DNA of 12,861 nt from CAZWZG01 sp964638245 (GTDB lineage: Bacteria; Pseudomonadota; Alphaproteobacteria; Rhodobacterales; Rhodobacteraceae), in NCBI GenBank assembly GCA_964638245.1, contig CAZWZG010000086.1, forward strand, positions 1 through 12,861, given 5' to 3'. The notes under the pieces were generated by a model. That model was given only the letters and a program-made list of their open reading frames with translations, was not told the origin of the DNA and did no database searches. This document shows, piece by piece, positions 1-7,374 of the stretch. The position numbers were made by a program, and so were the translations under genes. Position 1 is the first letter of the stretch; every line of letters starts with the position of its first letter.

Positions 1-889
1 CGAAAATCTCGCGCCCGTAGACGCCCTTGATGGTGATCGCCTTGAAGACGATGCGCGACCAGTCGACGGGGGACTTGCCGGGCGGGATGCCCAGAAGGGC
101 GATGCGGCCCCCCATCACAAGGCTTTCGACCATCTGATCAAGCGCGGGCTGGGCACCCGACATCTCAAGGCCGATGTCGAAGCCTTCTTTCATGCCAAGT
201 TGCGTGACCACCGATTTGAGGTCCTGCGTGGCGACATTGACGGGGACGACGTCCGCAACTTCGGCAGCCAGGTCGAGCCTGGTCTGGTCGAGATCGGTGA
301 TCACCACGTGGCGTGCGCCGACGTGGCGCGCGACCGCCGCCGCCATGATCCCGATGGGACCTGCGCCTGTGACCAGGACGTCCTCGCCCACAAGATCAAA
401 GCTGAGCGCGGTGTGCACGGCGTTGCCAAGGGGATCGAGGATCGCCCCGATTTCGTCGTCGATCGCATCGGGCAGGGGGACGGCGTTGAAGGCTGGCAGT
501 TTCAGGTACTGTGCGAAAGCGCCCTGTTCGTTGACGCCGATGCCGCGGGTTTCGGGGTCGAGGTGGAATTTCCCGGCGCGCGACTGGCGCGATGATTTAC
601 CGATTAGGTGGCCTTCGCCGGAGACGCGCTGACCGAGTGTGAGGTCGGTGACGTGACGGCCAAGCTCGACAATCTCACCTGCGAATTCATGGCCGGTGAT
701 CAGCGGCACGGGAACGGTGCGCGCGGCCCAATCGTCCCAGTTCCAGATATGGATATCGGTGCCGCAAATACCCGTTTTGTTGATCCGGATCAGCACCTCT
801 TCGGGACCGATTTCGGGCACCGGAGCCGTGATCCGGTCGAGGCCCGGGGCAGGGGCCGTCTTGGCCAGCGCGGTCATTTCATTGGACAT
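1..889 (-). CDS. tdh: L-threonine 3-dehydrogenase (3' end beyond the window)
   Basis: This zinc-dependent medium-chain dehydrogenase oxidises L-threonine with NAD+ to 2-amino-3-ketobutyrate, which Kbl (encoded just upstream) then cleaves. The visible 296 codons start at an ATG at 889-887 (MSNEMTALAK). Catalytic-site motifs are present: ICGTDIH (residues 41-47, catalytic Cys42) and GHE (66-68). The Rossmann motif VTGAGPIGIMAA lies near residues 173-184, and the late segment GGRIALLGIPPG is typical of the family. The C-terminal 45-50 residues would lie off the window. One oddity: the lobe that in E. coli Tdh carries four structural-zinc cysteines reads GEGHLIGKSSRQSRAGKFHLD (residues 91-111), with Gly97, Ser100, Ser103 and Asp111 at the four cysteine positions. 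The catalytic zinc ligands remain, so I read this as an active enzyme without the structural zinc. Family assignment is secure. Confidence 0.95.
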   Translation of the reverse strand, partial: MSNEMTALAKTAPAPGLDRITAPVPEIGPEEVLIRINKTGICGTDIHIWNWDDWAARTVPVPLITGHEFAGEIVELGRHVTDLTLGQRVSGEGHLIGKSSRQSRAGKFHLDPETRGIGVNEQGAFAQYLKLPAFNAVPLPDAIDDEIGAILDPLGNAVHTALSFDLVGEDVLVTGAGPIGIMAAAVARHVGARHVVITDLDQTRLDLAAEVADVVPVNVATQDLKSVVTQLGMKEGFDIGLEMSGAQPALDQMVESLVMGGRIALLGIPPGKSPVDWSRIVFKAITIKGVYGREIF

Positions 890-917
890 GGGGCGCTTTC
901 CTGATGGCATCGAAAGA

Positions 918-971
918 GGGGCTCCGCCCCGCCGCTGCGCGGCTCCCCGGGATATTTTTGGCCAGATGAAG
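918..971. repeat. Double-hairpin intergenic repeat between kbl and tdh
   Basis: Two perfect GC-rich hairpins lie back to back: GGGGC-TCC-GCCCC (918-930) and GCCGC-TGC-GCGGC (931-943). They are followed by a tail, CCCGGG and then ATATTTTTGGCCAGATGAAG (952-971). I recall tails of this kind after GC-rich stems in many intergenic spaces of Rhodobacteraceae genomes, so I call it a dispersed REP-like element. That part is memory, not a search. It fills most of the 90-bp gap of the kbl-tdh operon, where it could act as an mRNA processing or stability element. Confidence 0.55.
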
Positions 972-979
972 CGGATGTG

Positions 980-2167
980 TCATGGCAGAAGTCCGGTTTC
1001 TTTGCCCGCTTGGGCGAATGCCGCTGCGGCCTGATCCAGATCGTCCGTGCTGAGTGCGGCGTTCATCTGGGTGCGGATGCGCGCCTGTCCTTTGGGGACC
1101 ACGGGGAAAAAGAAGCCCGAGACGTAGATGCCTAGCTCGAACAGGCGGGTGGCCATCGCCTGGGCCTTGTTGGCGTCATGGGTCATGACGGGCACGATCG
1201 GGTGTTCCCCGGGCAGGGTTTCGAACCCGGCGGCTTCGAGGGCCGCACGCCAATGGGCGGTGTTTAAGAACAGCTTCTGGCGCAGCGCATCGCCGTTCTT
1301 GATGATGTCGAGCGCTTCGAGCCCCGCGGCGACGATGGACGGGGGCAGAGCATTGGAGAACAGATAGGGCCGGGCGCGTTGGCGCAGCAGGTCGATGGCG
1401 GCTTGGGGGCCTGCGATGAACCCGCCAAGCGCGCCGCCCATGGCCTTGCCTAGCGTACCTGTAATGATGTCTGCTTTGATTCCGAAATGGGCAGATGTGC
1501 CTTCGCCCTTGGGACCCATGAAGCCGGTGGCATGGCAGTCATCGACCATCAGCCAGGCGTCATACCTGTCCGCTAGGGCCCGGATGGCGGCAAGCTTGGC
1601 AAGATAGCCATCCATCGAAAACACGCCGTCCGTTGCGATCATGATGTGTCGCGCGCCTGTCGCGCGAGCCTCTTTCAGTTTCGCTTCAAGGTCGTCCATA
1701 TCCGAATTGGCGTAGCGGTAGCGCTTTGCCTTGCAGAGCCGGATGCCATCGATGATCGAGGCATGGTTCAGCGCGTCCGAAATCACCGCGTCTTCGGGGC
1801 CCAAGAGCGGCTCGAAGAGACCACCATTTGCATCAAAACAGGCCGCGAACAGGATCGTGTCATCTGCCCCAAGGAACTCGGCAAGCGCAGTTTCGAAGGT
1901 TCGATGCAACTCTGCCGTCCCGCAAATGAATCGCACCGAGGCCATGCCGTAGCCGTGACCGTCGATGGCCGATTTCGCCGCCGCGGCAAGCCGTGGATCG
2001 TCGGCCAACCCGAGGTAATTGTTGGCGCACAGATTGATCATCTGTCGCCCGTCCACGGTGATCGTCCCGCCTTGGGGCGAGGCCAGCGGACGCTCGGTTT
2101 TCCAAAGCCCGTCGGCGCGGATGTCGTCCAGCGTGGCTTTGATATGGTTCAGGAAATCATCGGACAT
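980..2167 (-). CDS. kbl: 2-amino-3-ketobutyrate CoA ligase (glycine C-acetyltransferase)
   Basis: This PLP enzyme of the alpha-oxoamine synthase family converts 2-amino-3-ketobutyrate plus CoA to glycine and acetyl-CoA, the second step of threonine breakdown after Tdh. The 395-aa product is close to the roughly 398 aa of the E. coli enzyme. Family signatures include CANNYLGLA (47-55), SVRFICGT (77-84), DALNHASIIDG (131-141), VDDCHATGF (208-216) and GTLGKAMGG (237-245), with Lys241 as the expected PLP lysine. I chose the ATG at 2167-2165 (MSDDFLNHIK) over an upstream in-frame ATG at 2221, because it matches the usual N-terminus and follows a Shine-Dalgarno-like AAAGGG. The extra 18 residues of the longer form look like translated leader. 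It is the first gene of a kbl-tdh operon, 90 bp before tdh. Confidence 0.97.
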   Translation of the reverse strand: MSDDFLNHIKATLDDIRADGLWKTERPLASPQGGTITVDGRQMINLCANNYLGLADDPRLAAAAKSAIDGHGYGMASVRFICGTAELHRTFETALAEFLGADDTILFAACFDANGGLFEPLLGPEDAVISDALNHASIIDGIRLCKAKRYRYANSDMDDLEAKLKEARATGARHIMIATDGVFSMDGYLAKLAAIRALADRYDAWLMVDDCHATGFMGPKGEGTSAHFGIKADIITGTLGKAMGGALGGFIAGPQAAIDLLRQRARPYLFSNALPPSIVAAGLEALDIIKNGDALRQKLFLNTAHWRAALEAAGFETLPGEHPIVPVMTHDANKAQAMATRLFELGIYVSGFFFPVVPKGQARIRTQMNAALSTDDLDQAAAAFAQAGKETGLLP

Positions 2168-2282
2168 CGCAGACCCTTTGTTCGATCTTATCACAGGGCT
2201 TGGCCAATGGCGCGCAAGCATGCCCGATCTTTTCCGACATTGGGCGTCGCCGATGGGCTTTGAAATAAGGTTAGCGCAAATT

Positions 2283-2301
2283 AAGCCGATTTTTACGGCT
2301 T
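2283..2301. promoter_or_regulatory. Inverted repeat in the kbl / hybrid kinase divergent region
   Basis: A perfect 6-bp inverted repeat, AAGCCG and CGGCTT, flanks a 7-nt spacer ATTTTTA. It lies in the 185-bp space between the divergent starts of kbl (2167) and the kinase (2353), about 50 bp before the kinase start. It could be an operator or a leader hairpin. I could not identify convincing -35/-10 elements for either gene, so the assignment is weak. Confidence 0.25.
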
Positions 2302-2337
2302 CTTGACCATGATTCCCACGTGGAGATTGGCACGGTC

Positions 2338-2343
2338 AGGGAG
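2338..2343 (+). promoter_or_regulatory. Shine-Dalgarno deciding the hybrid kinase start
   Basis: AGGGAG lies 9 nt before the ATG at 2353. The longer in-frame alternative, a GTG at 2320, has no comparable purine-rich site before it. This favours a protein beginning MDLAERLAEERR. Confidence 0.6.
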
Positions 2344-2352
2344 CCTTGCGAG

Positions 2353-5016
2353 ATGGATTTGGCAGAACGCCTTGCGGAAGAGCGGCGTGCGCGGTTGGCT
2401 GCGCAGCGCTTGGCCGAGCGGCAGGCGAAAGAATTGCACGAGGCCAATCAGCGTATTGCGGCCCATGCAAAACACCTGACGGTCGAGGTCGTCGAGAAGC
2501 GAGAAGAGGTGCAAAGCGTGCGCCATGAGGCGGAGGCGCTCGAAGGCGAAGTGCGCACCGTGCGCGAAAACCTCGTCCAGGCGGAAAGCGCGATCGAGAT
2601 TGCCGAGCGACGGCTTTGGGATTCGCTGGAAACCATTCGCGACGGGTTTGCGGTGTTCAATCCCGAGGGTGTCATGATCGCGGCAAACAAGGCCTTTCTG
2701 ACCCCGTTCAAGACCTATCCTTGTGTGAAACCCGGCCTGACTTATGACGGGTTGATCGAGCTGGTCGCTGAAGAGGGCATCATCGACACCGAAGGCGCGA
2801 CACGCGCCGATTGGCAGGCGGGAATGCGGTCGCGTCTGGCCGAAGAGGAAATCGCGCCTCAAACGATCAAGTTCTGGAACGGGGCCTTCGTCAAACTGAT
2901 GGACCGGCGCACGCGGGATGGCGATATGGTTACGCTGGCGCTGAACATCACCGACACGATCCGGCGCGAGGCCGAGCTGGAGCAGGCGCGCGACGAGGCG
3001 GAGGCGGCCAATCGCGCGAAATCGGCGTTTCTGGCCAACATGAGCCATGAGATCCGCACGCCGATGAATGGTGTGATCGGGATGGCCGACCTTTTGACGG
3101 ACAGCGGGCTGAGCGAAGAGCAGCTGTTGTATGTCGAGACGATCCGCAATTCGGGCGAGGCGTTGTTGGTGATCATCAATGACGTGCTGGATTATTCCAA
3201 GATCGAGGCCGAGAAGCTGACGCTTCTGGAGGCGCCGTTTGATCTGGAGCGGTCGATCCACGAAGTCATCATGCTGTTGCAGCCCGGGGCGAAGGACAAG
3301 GGTCTGGAGCTGGCGGTGGACTATGACATGTTCCTGCCGACGGGGTTCGTGGGCGATGCCGGGCGGATGCGGCAGATCCTGACGAACCTTGTGGGCAATG
3401 CCGTCAAGTTCACCGAAGAAGGGCATATTGTGGTGCGGGTCGTGGGCCTTCCTGAAGGCGACGATCGCTATCGGATGCATATCACGGTCGAGGACACAGG
3501 GATCGGCATTCCGCCCGACAAGCTGAAATCGATTTTCGACGAGTTCAACCAGGTCGAGAACGAGCGCAATCGCAAGCATGACGGAACCGGGCTGGGTCTT
3601 GCGATTTCCCAAAGCCTTGTGACGATCATGGGCGGCGAGATGTGGGTCGATAGCGAGATGGGCGTCGGGTCGGGGTTCGGGTTTTCAGTGACACTGCCGG
3701 TGGGCGAGGATGCCAGCACGCTGCCCCTGACGATGCCCAAATGGATCGATCGGGTGATTTTGCTGGATGCCGAGGACATGCCGCGCTCGATCTTGGAGCG
3801 GCAATTGCGCGTGATGCAGGCGCGCGTGGTGAGCCATCGTTCGCTTGAGCAGGTTCTGGAGGATCGGGTCGGGGAAAACGATGTGGTTCTAGTCGCGCAC
3901 CAGCCCCAGAAGATTGATGGCGCGACAGCGGTGGAACGGATTTCGGCCGTCGCACAACCCGCCGCAATCCTGCAGATGTCCAACGCACCGTCAGCACCCG
4001 ATGCGTTGGCCGATGAGGTGACCGCGACCTTGCCGCGCCCGGTGCCGCGTCGCGCGCTGTATCAGGCGTTTCGCGATCTGAAAGAGCGGCCACGCCGGGC
4101 CGAGAAACCAGCGCCGGTTCCCGAGGCGCCGGAGGTGGCGAAGGCGCCCGAGGCCTTGGTCGAAAACGACGGACCGGTCTCTCCAGATGATATCGCGCCG
4201 GTGCAGGCAGCCTCGTTCGTGCGCTCGACGCGGCGGCCGGTAAGTGCGGAAAAGGAAGAGGTGTCGCCCCAGCAGGCGCCGGATAGCGTTGCAGAGGCGA
4301 CACCTCCGCCTATGCCCGCCGATGACATTGCACCGGTCGAAAGCGCGGCCTTTGTGCGGTCAGTCGAACGAGCGCCGGCACCTGAACCGGTCTTAGACGC
4401 CGAAGCGGTTCTCGAGCCTGAAGCTGTCCCTGTGGTGGATCTGCCGTCGCCCGCGCCGGCCCCAGAGCCGCTTGGAGAGGAAGAAGCCACGGAAACGGCC
4501 CCGGCTGCGCCATTGGTCGAAACGGCAGATTCAACGCCTCTGGCTCCAGTTGCCGCTCCATCAGGGAAGAACAAAGTTTGCGTGTTGGTCGCGGAAGACA
4601 ACAAGACCAACCAGTTTGTTTTCACCAAGATGGTCAAGGCCTTGGACATCGACCTGCGGTTTGCGGACAATGGTCGCGAAGCGGTCGAGGCCTATCAGGA
4701 GCGCGTTCCGGACATCCTTTTCACGGACATCTCCATGCCCGAAATGGACGGCAAAGAGGCGACGCGCAAAATCCGTGCTTTGGAAGCCGAAGCGGGGCGC
4801 GCGCGCATTCCCATCATCGCCGTCACCGCGCACGCGATGGCGGGGGACGACGAAGACATCCTTGCGGCGGGGTGTGACGGGTATCTGACCAAGCCCCTGA
4901 AAAAGGCAACTCTGATCGAACACATCATGTCTGTCGCCGGACCCGCCCATGCGCCGGTACTGCCCGAAGCGTTGGAAGATCCCGCGAGCGGGCGCCCGAT
5001 GGATCAGACGGGTTAG
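2353..5016 (+). CDS. Soluble PAS-like hybrid histidine kinase with pseudo-receiver and C-terminal receiver
   Basis: An 887-aa sensor kinase with no signal peptide or transmembrane segment, so probably cytoplasmic. In order: an N-terminal coiled coil (about 1-88, rich in Glu/Arg/Ala); a PAS-like domain (about 89-205, RDGFAVFNPEGVMIAANKAF); a HisKA domain with FLANMSHEIRTPMNG and phosphorylatable His232; and a HATPase domain with N box (Asn345/Asn349), DTGIGIP (381-387), FDEFNQ (395-400) and GTGLGLAIS (411-419). Next is a receiver-like fold (about 466-580) whose expected phospho-acceptor segment reads VVLVAHQPQKIDG, with no acceptor Asp. A Pro/Ala/Glu linker (about 580-738) leads to a true receiver (741-862) with EDN (748-750), acceptor Asp792 and TKP (846-848). 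No Hpt domain is present, so phosphotransfer onward needs a partner elsewhere. It converges on the exopolysaccharide operon and overlaps its last gene by 4 bp. The signal and the output are unknown. Confidence 0.93.
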   Translation: MDLAERLAEERRARLAAQRLAERQAKELHEANQRIAAHAKHLTVEVVEKREEVQSVRHEAEALEGEVRTVRENLVQAESAIEIAERRLWDSLETIRDGFAVFNPEGVMIAANKAFLTPFKTYPCVKPGLTYDGLIELVAEEGIIDTEGATRADWQAGMRSRLAEEEIAPQTIKFWNGAFVKLMDRRTRDGDMVTLALNITDTIRREAELEQARDEAEAANRAKSAFLANMSHEIRTPMNGVIGMADLLTDSGLSEEQLLYVETIRNSGEALLVIINDVLDYSKIEAEKLTLLEAPFDLERSIHEVIMLLQPGAKDKGLELAVDYDMFLPTGFVGDAGRMRQILTNLVGNAVKFTEEGHIVVRVVGLPEGDDRYRMHITVEDTGIGIPPDKLKSIFDEFNQVENERNRKHDGTGLGLAISQSLVTIMGGEMWVDSEMGVGSGFGFSVTLPVGEDASTLPLTMPKWIDRVILLDAEDMPRSILERQLRVMQARVVSHRSLEQVLEDRVGENDVVLVAHQPQKIDGATAVERISAVAQPAAILQMSNAPSAPDALADEVTATLPRPVPRRALYQAFRDLKERPRRAEKPAPVPEAPEVAKAPEALVENDGPVSPDDIAPVQAASFVRSTRRPVSAEKEEVSPQQAPDSVAEATPPPMPADDIAPVESAAFVRSVERAPAPEPVLDAEAVLEPEAVPVVDLPSPAPAPEPLGEEEATETAPAAPLVETADSTPLAPVAAPSGKNKVCVLVAEDNKTNQFVFTKMVKALDIDLRFADNGREAVEAYQERVPDILFTDISMPEMDGKEATRKIRALEAEAGRARIPIIAVTAHAMAGDDEDILAAGCDGYLTKPLKKATLIEHIMSVAGPAHAPVLPEALEDPASGRPMDQTG
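4186..4362 (+). repeat. Duplicated DDIAPV...FVRS motif in the kinase linker
   Basis: Inside the low-complexity acidic linker, residues 612-625 (DDIAPVQAASFVRS) recur 45 residues later at 657-670 (DDIAPVESAAFVRS). Eleven of 14 positions are identical, and the rest of the linker shows no such conservation. The codons differ between copies (for example GATATC against GACATT), so the similarity appears to be kept at protein level. Confidence 0.75.
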
Positions 5017-5840
5017 TAGTAATAATACCCGTCGCCCGAGCGATCATCCGGGAAGTGGCACTTGTTCAGCACAACGCCCAGCACGTTCGTGACCTGCGCG
5101 AGATCCTTTTCACAGATGTCGATCTGCTTCATGGTCGAAGCTTCGGCCTCGGCCACTATGATCGCGCAATCGACCTGTGCCATGAAGGCGGCCGTTTCAT
5201 CCGTGCCAAGCAGCGGCGGCATGTCAAACAGCATGAGATTCGGGCGATAGCTGCGCTCGATATCGTCGAGCGTTTCAACCGTTCGCTGCCGCAGGATCAC
5301 TTCGGTCGGATCAGCGTGGCGCGCATAGTTCATCGAAATCGCCACGTTTGGCGTCAGACGGCGGGCCTGCTGACTCAAGGAAACGTCACCGCGCAGAACG
5401 TCGGGCACGCTGTATTCGCCCGATTGCCCAAGGATCTTGGCCAGGGCCGGGCGGCGCATGTCAAAGTCAAAAAGCGTCACCCGGGTTTCGCTGAGGCGTC
5501 CGAAGCTGGCGGCAAGGTTTGCCGCAACCGTCGACTTGCCACAACCCGGCGTGGGCGAGGTGATCGCAACCCGTTTCCAGTTCTGTGCGCCGATCAGTTG
5601 CAGCACTTTGGTGCGCAACACGTCATGGGGTGCGGCGGCTGGCCCCTGGTCGGTGGCGATGATGCGATTGCGCTTCATGTCGCGCGCCTTGACCTCCATC
5701 ATCGGGATCTCCGCGAACATCTGTTCGGCGGCCTGATTGTCGAGGCGACCGGCAGTCTTGCGCGATCCGGGCGCGGGCACCCCGCCGACGTTTTTTCGCG
5801 TCGCGCGGGCTTTTTCGAGGGCTGCTTGCAAACGTTCCAT
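5013..5840 (-). CDS. Bacterial tyrosine kinase (CpsD/Wzc kinase domain type), exopolysaccharide autokinase
   Basis: A 275-aa cytoplasmic P-loop kinase of the BY-kinase family, which autophosphorylates a C-terminal tyrosine cluster to control polysaccharide chain growth. Motifs: Walker A SPTPGCGKST (95-104, Lys102); Walker A' VTLFDFDMRRP (121-131) with the DxDxR pattern; Walker B LMLFDMPP (202-209). The protein ends in GYYYY (271-275), a compact tyrosine cluster. The start is the ATG at 5840-5838, preceded by AGGAAA. It begins 22 nt after the stop of the chain-length gene, so it is the last gene of the minus-strand operon. Kinase and transmembrane activator are separate proteins here, as in CapA/CapB-type systems, not fused as in E. 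coli Wzc. The first 85 residues (basic, then EIPMMEV) are a linker found in split kinases. Its stop overlaps the stop of the convergent hybrid kinase. Confidence 0.93.
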   Translation of the reverse strand: MERLQAALEKARATRKNVGGVPAPGSRKTAGRLDNQAAEQMFAEIPMMEVKARDMKRNRIIATDQGPAAAPHDVLRTKVLQLIGAQNWKRVAITSPTPGCGKSTVAANLAASFGRLSETRVTLFDFDMRRPALAKILGQSGEYSVPDVLRGDVSLSQQARRLTPNVAISMNYARHADPTEVILRQRTVETLDDIERSYRPNLMLFDMPPLLGTDETAAFMAQVDCAIIVAEAEASTMKQIDICEKDLAQVTNVLGVVLNKCHFPDDRSGDGYYYY

Positions 5841-5862
5841 TCTGTTTTCCTAACTTTCGCGC

Positions 5863-7374
5863 TTAGCCCAGGATGCGATCGGCAATCTGGCGTGCCGCAT
5901 CATCGAGTGGAATGACACTTGTATGTACAAAAAATGCGCCCGCCGGAACGAGTACAAAGAACAGCAAAAGCCATGCCAAGACACGGAACAGCTTCGCTCT
6001 TCTCTCACGCGCAGTGTTGATGTAGGGCAGCGTCGCAAGGGGAGTGATCCCAAGGCTTCGGGACAACTCGACTGGTCGCCGAACAGACCCGTTCAGAAGC
6101 TCCAAAGCAGCAACCAGGACGAAAGCAACTCCTAGACCGGCCGCAACGCCAGTTGCAGCGATCATCGGTCGGTTAGGCGAAAAAGGTGAGCCTGGTCTGC
6201 GGGCGCTTTCAAGAACAGTGATCCTTTGGCCGCGCGCATTCAGCTCTACCCGCTCGCCCGTCTGTGCCTGAGCAAGGCGCGACACAGCAGAGTTATACTG
6301 CGACTGAATGTTGGAATAGTCTCGTCGCAAAGCCTGCAACTGAATTTCGTTGTTGGGCGTTGCCTCAATTGAAGCCTCGAGGGTTTCGAGCCGGGCTTCG
6401 TTGAGTGCAATCCCATCCTTAAGGTTGTTTAACTCGGAGTCGATCTCCGAGAGGCGAAGCTCAAAGAGTTGTTGGGCGCTGTCGGCGCCGACCGCACCAC
6501 GCTCGGCTGCGACAGCCTCTTCAGCCTGTTCCACCCGCGCCCGAAGGACGCTAAGCCGTGGGTTCGATGCTGAAAATGTCAGTCTTGCACGCTCGTACTC
6601 GGCTTGAAGCCGCGCGAGCTGGCGTTCGGCTTCCGTACTGGGCCTTTCGTTGGGGTCAACGATGCTGCCTGTCGTCTCGAAAAGCACCACCAATGCTTCG
6701 CGACGCTCCTCAAGGGCCGAGATTCGGCGTTCAGCTGATGCAACACGGTCCTGCAGCTGTGACTGTTGATTAAGCCGGAACCCAAGGCTGCTTGGCATGG
6801 CGTCGGCATTCTCGCTTTGGAATTCCATAATGCGACCGCTTTGAAGGTCGAGTTCTTCCGAAAGTCTCTGGACTTCTGACTCAAAGAATTCTGTGTTTAC
6901 TTCAGCAAGGCCCGTCCGCGTCTCTGCGTTTTCCGCCAGAAGTCGAGTCACGAGTTCATTCACGACATCAGTCACCACGCCCGGAGACCGCCCAGTGAAC
7001 GAAACTGTAACAACTTGGGCCTGACCACGTGGGTTTGAGATACGGATATTCTCGCGCATCTTTTGGACAATTTCGTCGGGCGATGTCCGTAGGTCTTCAA
7101 ACACATCATGCTCGCGCGCGATTTCGAGAAGGTTCGCACGGGTCAACATGTTCCTTCGGATCAATTCGATATTCTGGGCGGCATTGTTTGAGACCGTCGA
7201 CTCAACGAGCGTCAACTGCTGGCGCTCAACAAGGAGTTCCGCGCTTGTGCGATACTGTGTAGGCAGGGCAACGGCCACGGCAATCCCTCCTGCTGCAATC
7301 GTCGCCGAAACGATCACGAACAACGGCAGGCGCCTTAGAAAAAGCCTCAAGTAGAAGAAGATTTCCTGTTTCAC
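5863..7374 (-). CDS. Polysaccharide chain-length determinant / co-polymerase (Wzz-GNVR type)
   Basis: A 503-aa inner-membrane protein that sets the chain length of an exopolysaccharide and is the probable membrane activator of the downstream tyrosine kinase. It has an N-terminal TM (about 17-36), a Wzz-like start (YRTSAELLVE), and long periplasmic coiled coils (about 160-230 and 245-375, the GNVR-type region). The Pro-rich RRPGSPFSPNRP (392-403) precedes TM2 (about 404-427), a short cytoplasmic segment follows, then TM3 (about 464-484) and a 19-residue tail. The third TM and tail are like XrtA-associated chain-length proteins and unlike classical two-TM Wzz. The start is a GTG at 7374-7372 that overlaps the TGA of the ATPase gene as GTGA, with GAGGG 7 nt upstream. 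This indicates translational coupling. GC is lower than in the flanks (29 of 60 bases in 6301-6360). Confidence 0.92.
   Translation of the reverse strand: MKQEIFFYLRLFLRRLPLFVIVSATIAAGGIAVAVALPTQYRTSAELLVERQQLTLVESTVSNNAAQNIELIRRNMLTRANLLEIAREHDVFEDLRTSPDEIVQKMRENIRISNPRGQAQVVTVSFTGRSPGVVTDVVNELVTRLLAENAETRTGLAEVNTEFFESEVQRLSEELDLQSGRIMEFQSENADAMPSSLGFRLNQQSQLQDRVASAERRISALEERREALVVLFETTGSIVDPNERPSTEAERQLARLQAEYERARLTFSASNPRLSVLRARVEQAEEAVAAERGAVGADSAQQLFELRLSEIDSELNNLKDGIALNEARLETLEASIEATPNNEIQLQALRRDYSNIQSQYNSAVSRLAQAQTGERVELNARGQRITVLESARRPGSPFSPNRPMIAATGVAAGLGVAFVLVAALELLNGSVRRPVELSRSLGITPLATLPYINTARERRAKLFRVLAWLLLFFVLVPAGAFFVHTSVIPLDDAARQIADRILG

Noticed and set aside
2293..3612. 439-codon open frame on the minus strand opposite the hybrid kinase
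   Set aside because: It is longer than several real genes here but lies wholly antisense to a well-conserved PAS-like/HisKA/HATPase region; its translation is rich in His, Arg, Leu and Pro with no recognisable domain, typical of an antisense shadow in GC-rich DNA.
3626..4303. 225-codon minus-strand open frame under the kinase linker
   Set aside because: Low-complexity Arg/Pro/Ala/Ser product antisense to the Pro/Ala linker; no conserved motif.
5010..5030. TAGTAGTAATAA as a microsatellite or terminator
   Set aside because: It is explained by four Tyr codons read on the opposite strand; there is no GC stem to make a terminator.
5055..5915. 286-codon plus-strand open frame opposite the tyrosine kinase
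   Set aside because: It covers the Walker motifs of the kinase in antisense and runs across the kinase/chain-length gene junction, so it is a shadow.
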